From positions 1 to 9,998 of the forward strand of contig JAGHSP010000169.1 of the NCBI GenBank assembly GCA_018065815.1: DNA of 9,998 nt, read 5' to 3'. Below are positions 1 through 7,477 of this stretch, in pieces. How positions within the stretch are numbered: the stretch's first letter is position 1; each line of letters starts with the position of its first letter. The DNA is from Candidatus Sodaliphilus limicaballi (GTDB lineage Bacteria > Bacteroidota > Bacteroidia > Bacteroidales > Muribaculaceae). Below the pieces are notes generated by a model. The model did not search any database and was not told the DNA's origin. It saw only the letters and a program-made list of their open reading frames with translations. The position numbers and the translations under genes are program-made.

Positions 1-63
1 AAGACTAATTTCAACGATGTCAAAGAACTCGATTATCCCCTCTTTGAGGGACTATTTGATTAA
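1..63 (+). CDS. 3' end of a convergent gene (partial, unidentified)
   Basis: From the first base, frame 1 is open for 20 codons and stops at TAA (61-63). The last residues read roughly ELDYPLFEGLFD, which looks protein-like. The frame faces the operon tail to tail, and the hairpin at 74-92 lies between the two stop codons. I do not recognise the family from this fragment. Twenty open codons can occur by chance, so the call rests on the plausible residue composition and the terminator placement. Confidence 0.4.
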   Translation, partial: KTNFNDVKELDYPLFEGLFD

Positions 64-73
64 ATTTAACTTC

Positions 74-92
74 GTCCCGATTTTAACGGGAC
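74..92 (-). terminator. Hairpin at the end of the operon
   Basis: GTCCCG (74-79) and CGGGAC (87-92) form a perfect 6-bp stem with a 7-base loop. The stem begins one base past the TAG stop of the last minus-strand gene. In the minus direction it is followed by GAAGTTAAATTTAA, which is T/A-rich but not a clean T run. A second small stem, CCCTC/GAGGG with a 3-base loop (38-50), lies further downstream. This is probably a weak intrinsic or bidirectional terminator between convergent genes. The lack of a uniform T tract limits confidence. Confidence 0.5.
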
Positions 93-93
93 A

Positions 94-789
94 CTAATGA
101 ATCTCATAGTCTTTTGTGTTACCTCTCACACCATCAACGGTACCAATTAACCGTCCATTCAAATTATAAATAGCAACATAAAATGACAAACTATACTGTT
201 TTAATCGTATTTTCATTTTCCCATCGATTTCGATATTCCAACTTAGATAAGTTTGAGCTGGCAAAACTTCATAATTTGAAGTCACCGTAATCTTTGCTCC
301 TAGTTCGTCTTCCCAGTTACCTTTTAGGTAAGTTATACTATCGATGTATTCTTGGCATTTCTCAATATAATCAGATACAAACTCTTCGCTTCTCTTAGAT
401 AATTCTCTGCAACTCAGATTCAAAGAACTTGCTCCGTTGTTTTGCGATGTTGGTTTAACTGGAGTATTGGACGGCGATGTCACATCTAAAGTCTGCTTCC
501 ATTTTAAGCCGAATGCAATACTCTGGAAGATACAAGAAACCATGTCAAATTGAAACCCGGTTTCTTGTACATATTTATTCATCAGTCGCTCGCTATTAAC
601 GTCCCATTTACCAATCAATAACAACTGTTGCATATAACCATCAGTTATCATGCTCGAGATGATATATTTTGCAGCAGGCATCGCTTGATATGCCTGCAAA
701 TCACTTAGGATGTTCACTAACCGAGGCTGCGTTAAAATTGCGCGACCATCAGTTTTAATTATCTGTTGTAATGCTTTATGTAATTCCAT
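94..789 (-). CDS. Hypothetical protein sharing its N-terminal domain with the operon's membrane protein
   Basis: This 231-residue protein belongs to no family I recognise. Residues 1-98 are predicted helical and align with residues 6-105 of the 557-residue membrane protein encoded at 4268-5941. Shared features are VNILSDL (residues 25-31 here), a following FPAxK/MPAAK, and a VSxxF...FG motif near the end. A Ser/Thr/Asn/Pro-rich linker (about 104-125) leads to a helix (126-152). The C-terminal domain (about 163-231) looks beta-rich, with alternating hydrophobic residues. There is no signal peptide or membrane segment, so it is probably cytoplasmic. It is the last gene of the operon, starting 2 nt after the hxsC stop. 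The shared domain suggests that it and the membrane protein bind the same partner, perhaps one of the kinase-module proteins; this is inference. Confidence 0.85.
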   Translation of the reverse strand: MELHKALQQIIKTDGRAILTQPRLVNILSDLQAYQAMPAAKYIISSMITDGYMQQLLLIGKWDVNSERLMNKYVQETGFQFDMVSCIFQSIAFGLKWKQTLDVTSPSNTPVKPTSQNNGASSLNLSCRELSKRSEEFVSDYIEKCQEYIDSITYLKGNWEDELGAKITVTSNYEVLPAQTYLSWNIEIDGKMKIRLKQYSLSFYVAIYNLNGRLIGTVDGVRGNTKDYEIH

Positions 790-791
790 AT

Positions 792-1661
792 TTAAAGAGA
801 TTTTAATCCTTCATAGGGTTTTATTGATGTACTGAATAAACCACAGCAGTCATGCTTATGTGTACATGTAGAACAAGTTTCTATGAACTTATTCTTCCAA
901 TCTGAGATACTTTTTTGTGCAAACCTTCTATATTGCTCTGGCAATAGGCAAAGAGGAATGTTATAGATATTGACATCATACTTCCACTCCGACAAATATT
1001 TTACAGCCGAAGTTAACTCGGGTATATATTCTATAGGTTCAATCCAAATGTTTTTGCTATGCTTTACCGCATACCCAACATATTCCATTCCCATAAAGGC
1101 AATCCAACCAACAAATGACAGATTACGGTGAATGTATTGTGCCATTGAATAGAATCGCTTATAGTTTAATGCGTTCATAACAATGCGTAATTCAATGCAT
1201 ACACCTGCGCCTGCCAGGTTATACAACCCTATCATGGTTTCATTAAATGCACCTTTGCAACCAGCAATAATATCATGATCTTTATAGTAGTCACTATGAA
1301 ACGGTACTCCGACAACTAATTTTTCTCCACCAGCTTGTGCAAGTCGCATTGTGTATTCGCCATCTTGAAAAGCACGCCCATTACTGAGAATGTGTATCTC
1401 GGTGTTAGGCAACTGCTCGCGTACCAAAGAAACGAGTGATATTAGTTTTTCTCCTAATAGTGTTGGCTCGCCACCAGTAATGCCAATCATCGGCAAGTCC
1501 TTCGGGGCTTGCATAATACGTTTGATATTCTCTTTATAGAGTTCTTCAATATCGTCTGTAACAAGTGGTGGTTGGCAGCACATAATACAGCGGTTGTTGC
1601 ACTGCGAGGTAGTGAACAGCGTGTTATCATTTGATTTTATGTCAATATCTCGTTGTATCAT
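792..1661 (-). CDS. hxsC: His-Xaa-Ser system radical SAM maturase HxsC
   Basis: This radical S-adenosylmethionine enzyme is one of the paired maturases of the His-Xaa-Ser system. It is predicted to cleave SAM at a [4Fe-4S] cluster and modify HxsA in the cytoplasm; the chemistry is not known to me. I chose the ATG at 1661, giving 289 residues. It overlaps the hxsB stop as ATGA, like the other junctions here, and an in-frame TTG three codons upstream is less likely. With this start, the cluster motif CX3CX2C is C21, C25, C28, followed by an extra C29. The GGE motif (TGGEPT) is at 62-67. A C-terminal CX2CX5C (C263, C266, C272, with C273) plus C238 could ligate an auxiliary cluster. It pairs with hxsB upstream, and the last gene follows after 2 nt. 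Assignment to HxsC rather than another radical SAM family rests on its size, this Cys-rich C-terminus and the neighbours. Confidence 0.92.
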   Translation of the reverse strand: MIQRDIDIKSNDNTLFTTSQCNNRCIMCCQPPLVTDDIEELYKENIKRIMQAPKDLPMIGITGGEPTLLGEKLISLVSLVREQLPNTEIHILSNGRAFQDGEYTMRLAQAGGEKLVVGVPFHSDYYKDHDIIAGCKGAFNETMIGLYNLAGAGVCIELRIVMNALNYKRFYSMAQYIHRNLSFVGWIAFMGMEYVGYAVKHSKNIWIEPIEYIPELTSAVKYLSEWKYDVNIYNIPLCLLPEQYRRFAQKSISDWKNKFIETCSTCTHKHDCCGLFSTSIKPYEGLKSL

Positions 1662-3055
1662 ACTAACCAACTTTTGAAAATGGGCATCACTTCATCATGA
1701 CGCTCAATCATGAGTGATATTATATACTCAATAATGGCTTTATTTTTTTTACATAACAAAGATGTTGGTCGATAACCATACATGTCATTTTGAGTTGAAT
1801 GGTTTCGAACAGGGTCTGCACCACAAAACGCGCGTACTCCACAATCGGCACATCCTGCCAATGCTTCATTGGACCAATGTTTTGCAGCTTGTTTTGCAGA
1901 CTTACCATATACAATCTTTTCGTAAGGTTCGGTTACTTTTCCCAAACGGAAAGTGAAATCTCCAAACTCAGCGAGCATTCTGGATTCATCTGATGCATAA
2001 ACATATCCATCATAGTTATAAACCAAAACAGAGTTTATTATCCCCGCTGGAGACTGTAAATCTACAAATCCTGCGGTAAATGGTGTTATCATCTTCTTTA
2101 GAATAATAGCAGCAAATTCTTCAATAAAAAATACTCCTTTTTTATTGAGTTCAATTATATGCTCCATCGCTTTTTTATAGAAGTCGATAAACCTATTTGT
2201 ATATTTTTGCCAATCAGGATTTGTTGTAGCAAGCCCATAAGGGTTTAGTGCTCGCAAGAAAATGCTACTAAATCCTAATCGAACGTATTCGTCAATGATT
2301 TCACAAGGATGGTCTAAGGCCAATTCACTCGTTGTCATAAGAGCAGATACTTGATCATTCCCAAGCATTTTTCTTGCTTTAGATATACCTGCTACCACTC
2401 TTTCATAACTATCGGTTTTACCCCTATTAGTATTGTGAAGAAAAGCAGGACCGTCAAGCGAAGTTGAAATAAGCACTTTATATTGCGTGCAAATATCCAT
2501 TATCTCTTCGGTTAAATGTACGCAATTAGTGCAAAGCACATATTTAATTTCTCGTTTTTCAGTCTTATTTATTTCCTCGGCAAGTTCTATACCATAACGG
2601 ATTAAGTCGGGTTCAAGACTGGGTTCACCTCCTTGAAGTTCCATTGTCAAGTGCTCTGATGGAGAATTAAACATTAATTCTACTGCATGCTTCATCGTTT
2701 CCTTTGACATTGAAACAGCGGAACAATTTTCATTGACACTAGAAGCTTGACAATAAATGCAATTCTGGTTACACCGCAACGTTAATACGAATATGTGTAA
2801 TGCTGTAAACTGATCCAGAAAACGTTTCTTTTCTCTTAATCGCATACAATACACATCACTTAATGATGGAATCTGCGTGTCACTTACAAAAAAATTTGCT
2901 ATTAATGATTTGAACAGTTCATCGTCAATTGGCTCATGTTTTACCAACTTTGACACAGTGCCATTCGGCGATATAATAATGTCGCCCAACTCGTTTACAA
3001 GCACCTCGTGATTGCTTATACGAGAGAATGTGAATGGAAGTAAGTGGTAGTTCAT
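1658..3055 (-). CDS. hxsB: His-Xaa-Ser system radical SAM maturase HxsB
   Basis: This is the larger radical SAM maturase of the Hxs system, 465 residues. The N-terminal ~90 residues (LPFTFSR... to FTALHIFVLTLRC) are characteristic of HxsB and may hold substrate-binding functions. The radical SAM cluster motif CX3CX2C is C95, C99, C102, followed by QGGEP at 141-145. A SPASM-like C-terminus carries CX2CX5C (C402, C405, C411) and a later C435. There is no Cys in the stretch from residue 252 to 401, so the upstream Cys pair of a classical two-cluster SPASM domain is missing and probably only one auxiliary cluster is bound. The stretch DGYVYASDESRM (349-360) precedes it. The start ATG overlaps the hxsD stop (ATGA), and the stop overlaps the hxsC start the same way, so coupled translation is likely. 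It acts in the cytoplasm, presumably on HxsA before export. Confidence 0.95.
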   Translation of the reverse strand: MNYHLLPFTFSRISNHEVLVNELGDIIISPNGTVSKLVKHEPIDDELFKSLIANFFVSDTQIPSLSDVYCMRLREKKRFLDQFTALHIFVLTLRCNQNCIYCQASSVNENCSAVSMSKETMKHAVELMFNSPSEHLTMELQGGEPSLEPDLIRYGIELAEEINKTEKREIKYVLCTNCVHLTEEIMDICTQYKVLISTSLDGPAFLHNTNRGKTDSYERVVAGISKARKMLGNDQVSALMTTSELALDHPCEIIDEYVRLGFSSIFLRALNPYGLATTNPDWQKYTNRFIDFYKKAMEHIIELNKKGVFFIEEFAAIILKKMITPFTAGFVDLQSPAGIINSVLVYNYDGYVYASDESRMLAEFGDFTFRLGKVTEPYEKIVYGKSAKQAAKHWSNEALAGCADCGVRAFCGADPVRNHSTQNDMYGYRPTSLLCKKNKAIIEYIISLMIERHDEVMPIFKSWLV

Positions 3056-3354
3056 TCGCTCAAATCTTCTTCGCTTAATTCAATATCATCGGCAAATGCC
3101 TTTGCATAGAGAATGGTTCTAATATCGTGCGTTTCAGTTTCAATAATACCTCGCACTTTATAATCATTTAGAGTGTCCATAAACTCACACTCAATATCTA
3201 TATCACGTGTTGACACTTCAGGTTTTAATGATATGCTGATAGTCTCAGTATCACCTTCTAAATGTCGTTGGAAGGTGTACTTTCCTGATAGCCAATAAAT
3301 GGTTTTTGAGATTGCGGCATCATCATATATTTTGCGGTCAATCGCTAACTTCAT
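3052..3354 (-). CDS. hxsD: His-Xaa-Ser system protein HxsD
   Basis: This small 100-residue protein always accompanies the HxsB/HxsC pair in known Hxs loci. It carries the family's signature, LNDY (62-65) followed by KVRGIIE, matching the LLNDYxLRE hallmark that I recall for HxsD. The N-terminus (IDRKIYDDAAISKTIYWLSGKYTF) and the beta-strand-rich middle (about 37-58) also fit. The last 14 residues are strongly acidic. It has no signal peptide, so it is cytoplasmic. Its biochemical role is not established to my knowledge. As a small protein next to two maturases and a substrate, it could present HxsA to the radical SAM enzymes, much as RiPP recognition elements do; this is inference. The start overlaps the hxsA stop and the stop overlaps the hxsB start, both as ATGA. 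Confidence 0.93.
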   Translation of the reverse strand: MKLAIDRKIYDDAAISKTIYWLSGKYTFQRHLEGDTETISISLKPEVSTRDIDIECEFMDTLNDYKVRGIIETETHDIRTILYAKAFADDIELSEEDLSE

Positions 3355-4271
3355 TTCGATTTGCTCCTTAATTTCTCGATTGTTACAAAATCAGCATTAC
3401 CTGTTACGGGTATATCGCTATATGCCTGAAATAATTTCACAGCTGTTGAAATATCCTCAGTATATTTCGTATTGTTACCATTTTTCTCAATTAATTTAGG
3501 ATTTGGAGGATACCCCGCTTTGTTTAGCAACTCAACCAACTGGGTTACATCATATCCTTCCATGGGGACATTCAATTCACGAATACCGAGCATGATTGTG
3601 GTTTTAGAACTGTCCCAATTTCGAAGTTTACTTGCAATGTCACTGTCAACCTTGCCTGTTTGTTTAAGTCCAGCATCTTTCTGGAAATTTTTTACAGCTG
3701 TGGTCACATTTGCATCAAACAAAGAATGCCCTGATTTTGTTTGAACCTTATTTTTGTTCAAATAATTATTATTTACGAGGATTGTGGTCAGTTCTGTAAC
3801 ATCTGCACCATATGAGCCATTTGACAGAGTTCGATCACCTAATGAATAAGTGTCAACTGTTTTCTTGACTTTAGACGGAGTAGAATATAAAGAACTCGGT
3901 GTTGATGAGGAACTACTTGAACTTCCATAGGAACCACCATAAGATCCTCCATAACTTCCTGTTGTACTTGAAGAATGAGAAGTGTGAGAATAGTGATTGC
4001 CATGACGAGAAGATGAGTGCGACCTGTGAGAAGAATGCGATCTGTGACTTGCAATAAGCTTAATATCACCATTACGCTTAACTGTCCACACATTTTTCAA
4101 GACTTTACGCTTTAGGTTATCAACTTCTCCTAATTTAGAATTATCCCCTAAATCACCTAAAGACAATGGCATGCTTGTTGTCGTATTTTCTGCCTTTGAA
4201 TTACCATGGATTAACGACATTGCAGCCGAAACAAAAAGCGTTTTCAATATGTTCTTGGAAGGTTTTTTCAT
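3351..4271 (-). CDS. hxsA: His-Xaa-Ser repeat protein HxsA, exported peptidoglycan-binding substrate
   Basis: This is the presumed substrate of the Hxs maturases, 306 residues. An N-terminal signal peptide (Lys-rich 1-10, hydrophobic about 11-22, likely cleavage after NSKA near 27) sends it out of the cytoplasm. A short region (28-74) leads to the His/Ser block at 76-100, with HxS at H76, H79, H82, H85, H93, H96 and H99, plus one variant, H90-G-N. A GSYG repeat (105-116, Tyr 107, 111, 115) and a polyserine run (117-123) follow. Two tandem peptidoglycan-binding-type helical domains lie at about 151-215 and 224-302, with the characteristic D(V)xxLxxxLxxxGY and TxxAVKxFQ patterns. The protein is probably modified by HxsB/HxsC in the cytoplasm, then exported and held on the cell wall. 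The His cluster could bind metal; this is inference. The start overlaps the stop of the upstream membrane-protein gene (ATGA). Confidence 0.95.
   Translation of the reverse strand: MKKPSKNILKTLFVSAAMSLIHGNSKAENTTTSMPLSLGDLGDNSKLGEVDNLKRKVLKNVWTVKRNGDIKLIASHRSHSSHRSHSSSRHGNHYSHTSHSSSTTGSYGGSYGGSYGSSSSSSSTPSSLYSTPSKVKKTVDTYSLGDRTLSNGSYGADVTELTTILVNNNYLNKNKVQTKSGHSLFDANVTTAVKNFQKDAGLKQTGKVDSDIASKLRNWDSSKTTIMLGIRELNVPMEGYDVTQLVELLNKAGYPPNPKLIEKNGNNTKYTEDISTAVKLFQAYSDIPVTGNADFVTIEKLRSKSK
3924..3959 (-). repeat. GSYG tandem repeat within hxsA
   Basis: This encodes residues 105-116, three tandem Gly-Ser-Tyr-Gly units directly downstream of the His-Xaa-Ser tract and upstream of a polyserine run. The DNA repeats are similar but not identical. 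The segment is probably a flexible Gly/Ser linker to the peptidoglycan-binding domains. The regularly spaced tyrosines could be further modification sites, which is speculative. Confidence 0.8.
3972..4046 (-). repeat. His-Xaa-Ser repeat tract within hxsA
   Basis: This encodes residues 76-100 of HxsA: seven HxS units spaced mostly three residues apart, with one degenerate unit (HGN) and a two-residue Ser-Arg interruption before it. The variable positions are R, S, R, S, Y, T and S. His-Xaa-Ser runs of this type define HxsA and are the presumed site of radical SAM modification. The DNA codons vary between units, so the repeat is maintained at protein level rather than being a recent nucleotide expansion. 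Confidence 0.9.
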
Positions 4272-5941
4272 TTTTCTTTACTTTTTATTAATTTTAACCA
4301 ATAATCATCAGGCGATACAAGCAATGCCTCATCAAGAAGTTTCTTTCCTTCGACATCAAGTTTTCCACCATTTTTTGATATATTACTGATAAGTTTTTCT
4401 CTTATGTCTGTAATAGTTTTTGCAATCTTTTCATTAGCTGTACTAACCATTCTTTTTGCATCTTCGCGATCAGTTAATACAGAACTTGGAATCTCATTCA
4501 ATTTGGCTTTTGCGGCTACCAACTTGTTCTGGTCAACTAAATCGTTTGCTTCATAACAAATTGCTTTTACTAATTCTTCAATGGCTTTATCAGCATCCCC
4601 TTTTTTCCCAAGAAAACCATGGTTATAGCCATCAGCTGCTTCATCATAAGCCAATAAAGCCGATGAATAATCTTGGCCAACCAAACTTTCTGCCTTTTCC
4701 ATTTGTTGGTTAAACTTTGCAATATCATCTTTGAACATTATATATTGCACACCCCAACAAAAAGGAAGCGATAGAATAATTAAGGGCAGGATAATTCTTT
4801 GCAAAACCTGTTTTCGACGTTTTTGGGGCGAAACTTGATATTTACTAAATATCTCATCACGCTTTTTCTCGCAAAAATTGTCATATTTTCGCTCGATTTC
4901 GGAGTATAACTCTTTGATACGAATTTCTAAAGGTTTTAGTTCTTCAAGAACTTCGTCCTTATATACAGCGCTTTTTGAAAGAATACCACCAGAACGCTTG
5001 TCTAAAGCATCGTTCTCTAATCTGTCAACATAATCTTGTTTCAGATTATGCAAAATTACTATAGAGTGATTCTTGTACTCTTCAACAAACTCTGCAAGTC
5101 GTTTTGCTTTAGCTGCAGTACACCATCCGTCATAAGGCTTTTTGGTTTCACCAAACATCTTCTTGATTTCATCCTCTATTTTTTTTAGTTCGTCTATGGA
5201 TTTTGAATCAAGATCTGTTGGTTTTGACTTTTGAGTGTCACAGTTAGGTTTAGCTGTAAAAAGAACTGAACTATACTTGCGCTTTAATCGCTCAATCTCA
5301 TTTTTACATGCATTTTCTTTTTCTTGCCGATGTTTTTCAACTTTCTTTGTAAACTGTCTCTCACACCAATCGGATTCATTATTCCCTAAAGTCTCTGCAA
5401 TAACCTTATATTTAGACTCAATTAGGAAAAGTTCATTCATTACTTCTGCGGAAAAATACCCAGCAGGTTCATGAAGCATATCTTTAGGCAGAATGATGTT
5501 TTTTTCAAGTGTACTAAGATACTCGTTTTTCAAATCATTCAATTGCTCATCGAGAGTATCTAATATGCTGCCTTGTTTTGCATAGGCATCATATGCGTTG
5601 GATTCTGGCTTATTTACATTGTTGATAATACCAAATGCATACAAGAAACAATCAAACACGTATGAAACTAAAGCTTTTTTGTATTTGCTATTTTTTTGTA
5701 CGGCTAAACGAACTTTGTCAATTTCTGACATGCATGATTTACCCTTTCCCTTGTAAGCTAAATACACTTTTCCTAATTCTCCAGAGTCCTGTAAGTCTTT
5801 TAAAATTACTTTACAAGCAGGAAAATCACTAAAAGCCAGCAAATCAGAAAGAATATTTACAAATGTTGGTGACGCAATAATTGCTTCACCCATTTGCTTC
5901 ATTGCATCCTTTATAGCAATATGTAATCCGTTACTACTCAT
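4268..5941 (-). CDS. Single-pass membrane protein with helical cytoplasmic region and external repeat-like domain
   Basis: I do not recognise a named family for this 557-residue protein. Residues 6-105 are the helical domain shared with the last gene of the operon (VNILSDL at 28-34). Long charged helical or coiled-coil stretches follow (about 128-148, 165-225, 245-265, 275-370). The basic patch KRRKQVLQR (374-382) precedes one hydrophobic segment (about 382-402). By the positive-inside rule, residues 1-380 should be cytoplasmic and 405-557 outside the inner membrane. The external part is helical with TPR-like character (YSSALLAYDEAADGY at 425-439, then LVAAKAKLNEI and KKLLDEALLVSPDDYWL). It starts 6 nt after the phosphatase stop and overlaps hxsA by ATGA. 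It sits between the phosphorylation genes and the exported HxsA, so it may carry signals across the membrane or contact HxsA; this is inference from position and topology. Confidence 0.85.
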   Translation of the reverse strand: MSSNGLHIAIKDAMKQMGEAIIASPTFVNILSDLLAFSDFPACKVILKDLQDSGELGKVYLAYKGKGKSCMSEIDKVRLAVQKNSKYKKALVSYVFDCFLYAFGIINNVNKPESNAYDAYAKQGSILDTLDEQLNDLKNEYLSTLEKNIILPKDMLHEPAGYFSAEVMNELFLIESKYKVIAETLGNNESDWCERQFTKKVEKHRQEKENACKNEIERLKRKYSSVLFTAKPNCDTQKSKPTDLDSKSIDELKKIEDEIKKMFGETKKPYDGWCTAAKAKRLAEFVEEYKNHSIVILHNLKQDYVDRLENDALDKRSGGILSKSAVYKDEVLEELKPLEIRIKELYSEIERKYDNFCEKKRDEIFSKYQVSPQKRRKQVLQRIILPLIILSLPFCWGVQYIMFKDDIAKFNQQMEKAESLVGQDYSSALLAYDEAADGYNHGFLGKKGDADKAIEELVKAICYEANDLVDQNKLVAAKAKLNEIPSSVLTDREDAKRMVSTANEKIAKTITDIREKLISNISKNGGKLDVEGKKLLDEALLVSPDDYWLKLIKSKEK

Positions 5942-5947
5942 GCAATC

Positions 5948-7471
5948 TTAGCTATTATCTTTAGTACTATCTTCTGCTATATCCTGTGTATTTTCTGTTT
6001 CCTCATTATTTGTTTCGTCACAAGATTGTGAAATGTCTTCTGATTGAGTTGTTGGTGCATCGTTATTATTTCCATCAGACATTTCTAAACATGTATCTTC
6101 GGTTTCAACGTCGTTTCGCTCAGAGTCAACTTTAAAAGGATTACCTATGTTATTTTCGGTTCCATCAACATCAGTATCTTTAGTCGTTATTTCTGATGAC
6201 TTAGATTCAATTTGCTCAACTGCGTCTGCATTCTCTTCTGTAGTTATAGGTGCATCTGCAGTTTGCTCATCTAAACGATGTTCTGCAACTAGTACCAACT
6301 GCTCACCAAATCCTAACTCATCGTTATAGGGTTCATATTCTTCACCTAATTCCTGAGAAAACCTATCATATTTTTTTGCTTGGTCGCGCTTCATTTGATA
6401 GGTTCGTTTCAGCTCGGTGACAGTATATTGCATATCTATTTTCTCTTTTGGAGAAAATAATCTTTTGCCCTCAAATTGATTATACTTAGAAAGAATCTGC
6501 TCGAGCTTTTGATTGAGAGTAGTTATTGCATTAAGGACGTTGTTTCGTTGCCATAGAATTATGTTCCTGACGGTGTTTTTTAGAAGCAAATCGTCATAAA
6601 TACAAGCTATTGACATATCATCTTGACTGCCTTTTGCACTCAATTCGGGTAACGTGCTTTCTAGCGTGAGCTTGGACTCCTCATGCCCATCACTTACAAA
6701 CATCTTAGCAACTTGGGCATAAAAGTTGACCATATTAGTTGTCTCACCAAACGAATCGTCTATTCCGTCACTTCCAAGGAATATAGCAACAGGAAATGTG
6801 TTATTACCTTGATAGCAATACCGGAACTCATCTAATGCACTAGTATCACACAAAGATGTTGTTTTGTTTAGGAAACACCTATCATCCCAAGGTATGGGTT
6901 CACTCCAATTACCTTCTTGGTCAAAGGCAATGCACTTGCCATCTCCCACATGAAACGCGAACCAAAAATCTGTTGTTTGAGCATAACACATCAATGTACA
7001 CCCATAGGTTTTCTCTAATGATTCCTTATGCTCAAAATCTACTATGTACTTTGCTTCAAGCGTTTCTCGCTCTGCATCGGTTAAAGGGGTGTTCTCGGCA
7101 TGTTGAAGTATTTTTTCGCGCCAACGAAAAATAATTGCCGAGAACAGTTGCCTCATGGCAGCGTCAACCTTGGTTTTCTTTGCAAAGTTGTCATTTTGCA
7201 CCTCAGTGTCAAGCGCAGAAACTTGGGTGAATGGAGCACCTTTGAATAATTCATCACCCACGCCGTCAATGAATGTGGTGACACATTCTCTCGTGATTTC
7301 AGTGGCATATTTAGCACCTACATCACTACGGAAATAGCGTTTACCTCCATGTCCATCGCACACAATGGCAATGGCAAGACGATCACTAATCTCGCTATAC
7401 GAATAGTCCTGGCAGACCTTATTGGTTGCCTTATGACTTTCTCCTTGACAGGAACAATGTAGGTCTTTCAT
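5948..7471 (-). CDS. PP2C-type serine/threonine phosphatase with long acidic tail
   Basis: This metal-dependent protein phosphatase of the PPM/PP2C family probably reverses the action of the neighbouring kinase. I chose the ATG at 7471 (507 residues); a TTG one codon upstream is possible. The catalytic set is intact: QD at 21-22, DGHGG at 39-43, GCTLM at 157-161, GDG at 176-178, GSDG at 233-236 and SQDD at 282-285, supplying the Asp residues that bind two Mn/Mg ions. Two additions are unusual: a helical segment (about 295-375) after the catalytic domain, and a low-complexity Glu/Asp/Thr/Asn/Ser-rich tail (about 400-507). The tail may be a disordered regulatory or docking region. There is no membrane segment, so it is cytoplasmic. 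It lies 6 nt after the vWA gene stop and 6 nt before the membrane-protein gene. The PP2C, kinase and vWA combination is the known TerY phosphorylation triad. Confidence 0.93.
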   Translation of the reverse strand: MKDLHCSCQGESHKATNKVCQDYSYSEISDRLAIAIVCDGHGGKRYFRSDVGAKYATEITRECVTTFIDGVGDELFKGAPFTQVSALDTEVQNDNFAKKTKVDAAMRQLFSAIIFRWREKILQHAENTPLTDAERETLEAKYIVDFEHKESLEKTYGCTLMCYAQTTDFWFAFHVGDGKCIAFDQEGNWSEPIPWDDRCFLNKTTSLCDTSALDEFRYCYQGNNTFPVAIFLGSDGIDDSFGETTNMVNFYAQVAKMFVSDGHEESKLTLESTLPELSAKGSQDDMSIACIYDDLLLKNTVRNIILWQRNNVLNAITTLNQKLEQILSKYNQFEGKRLFSPKEKIDMQYTVTELKRTYQMKRDQAKKYDRFSQELGEEYEPYNDELGFGEQLVLVAEHRLDEQTADAPITTEENADAVEQIESKSSEITTKDTDVDGTENNIGNPFKVDSERNDVETEDTCLEMSDGNNNDAPTTQSEDISQSCDETNNEETENTQDIAEDSTKDNS

Positions 7472-7477
7472 CAATGC

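Noticed and set aside
1662..1670. TTG start for hxsC three codons upstream of the ATG at 1661
   Set aside because: The ATG gives the same ATGA overlap used at three other junctions in this operon. The TTG lies inside hxsB and adds only three residues.
3924..4046. Possible CRISPR-like or nucleotide tandem repeat
   Set aside because: Units are short, in frame and vary at synonymous positions; they are protein-level HxS and GSYG repeats.
3839..4093. Alternative minus-strand frame overlapping the HxsA repeat region
   Set aside because: It is rich in Leu/Val from shifted reading of the Ser/His codons, and HxsA in the other frame has a signal peptide and clear domains.
7472..7474. TTG start for the PP2C gene
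   Set aside because: It is immediately followed by an in-frame ATG at 7471, so the ATG is the simpler choice.
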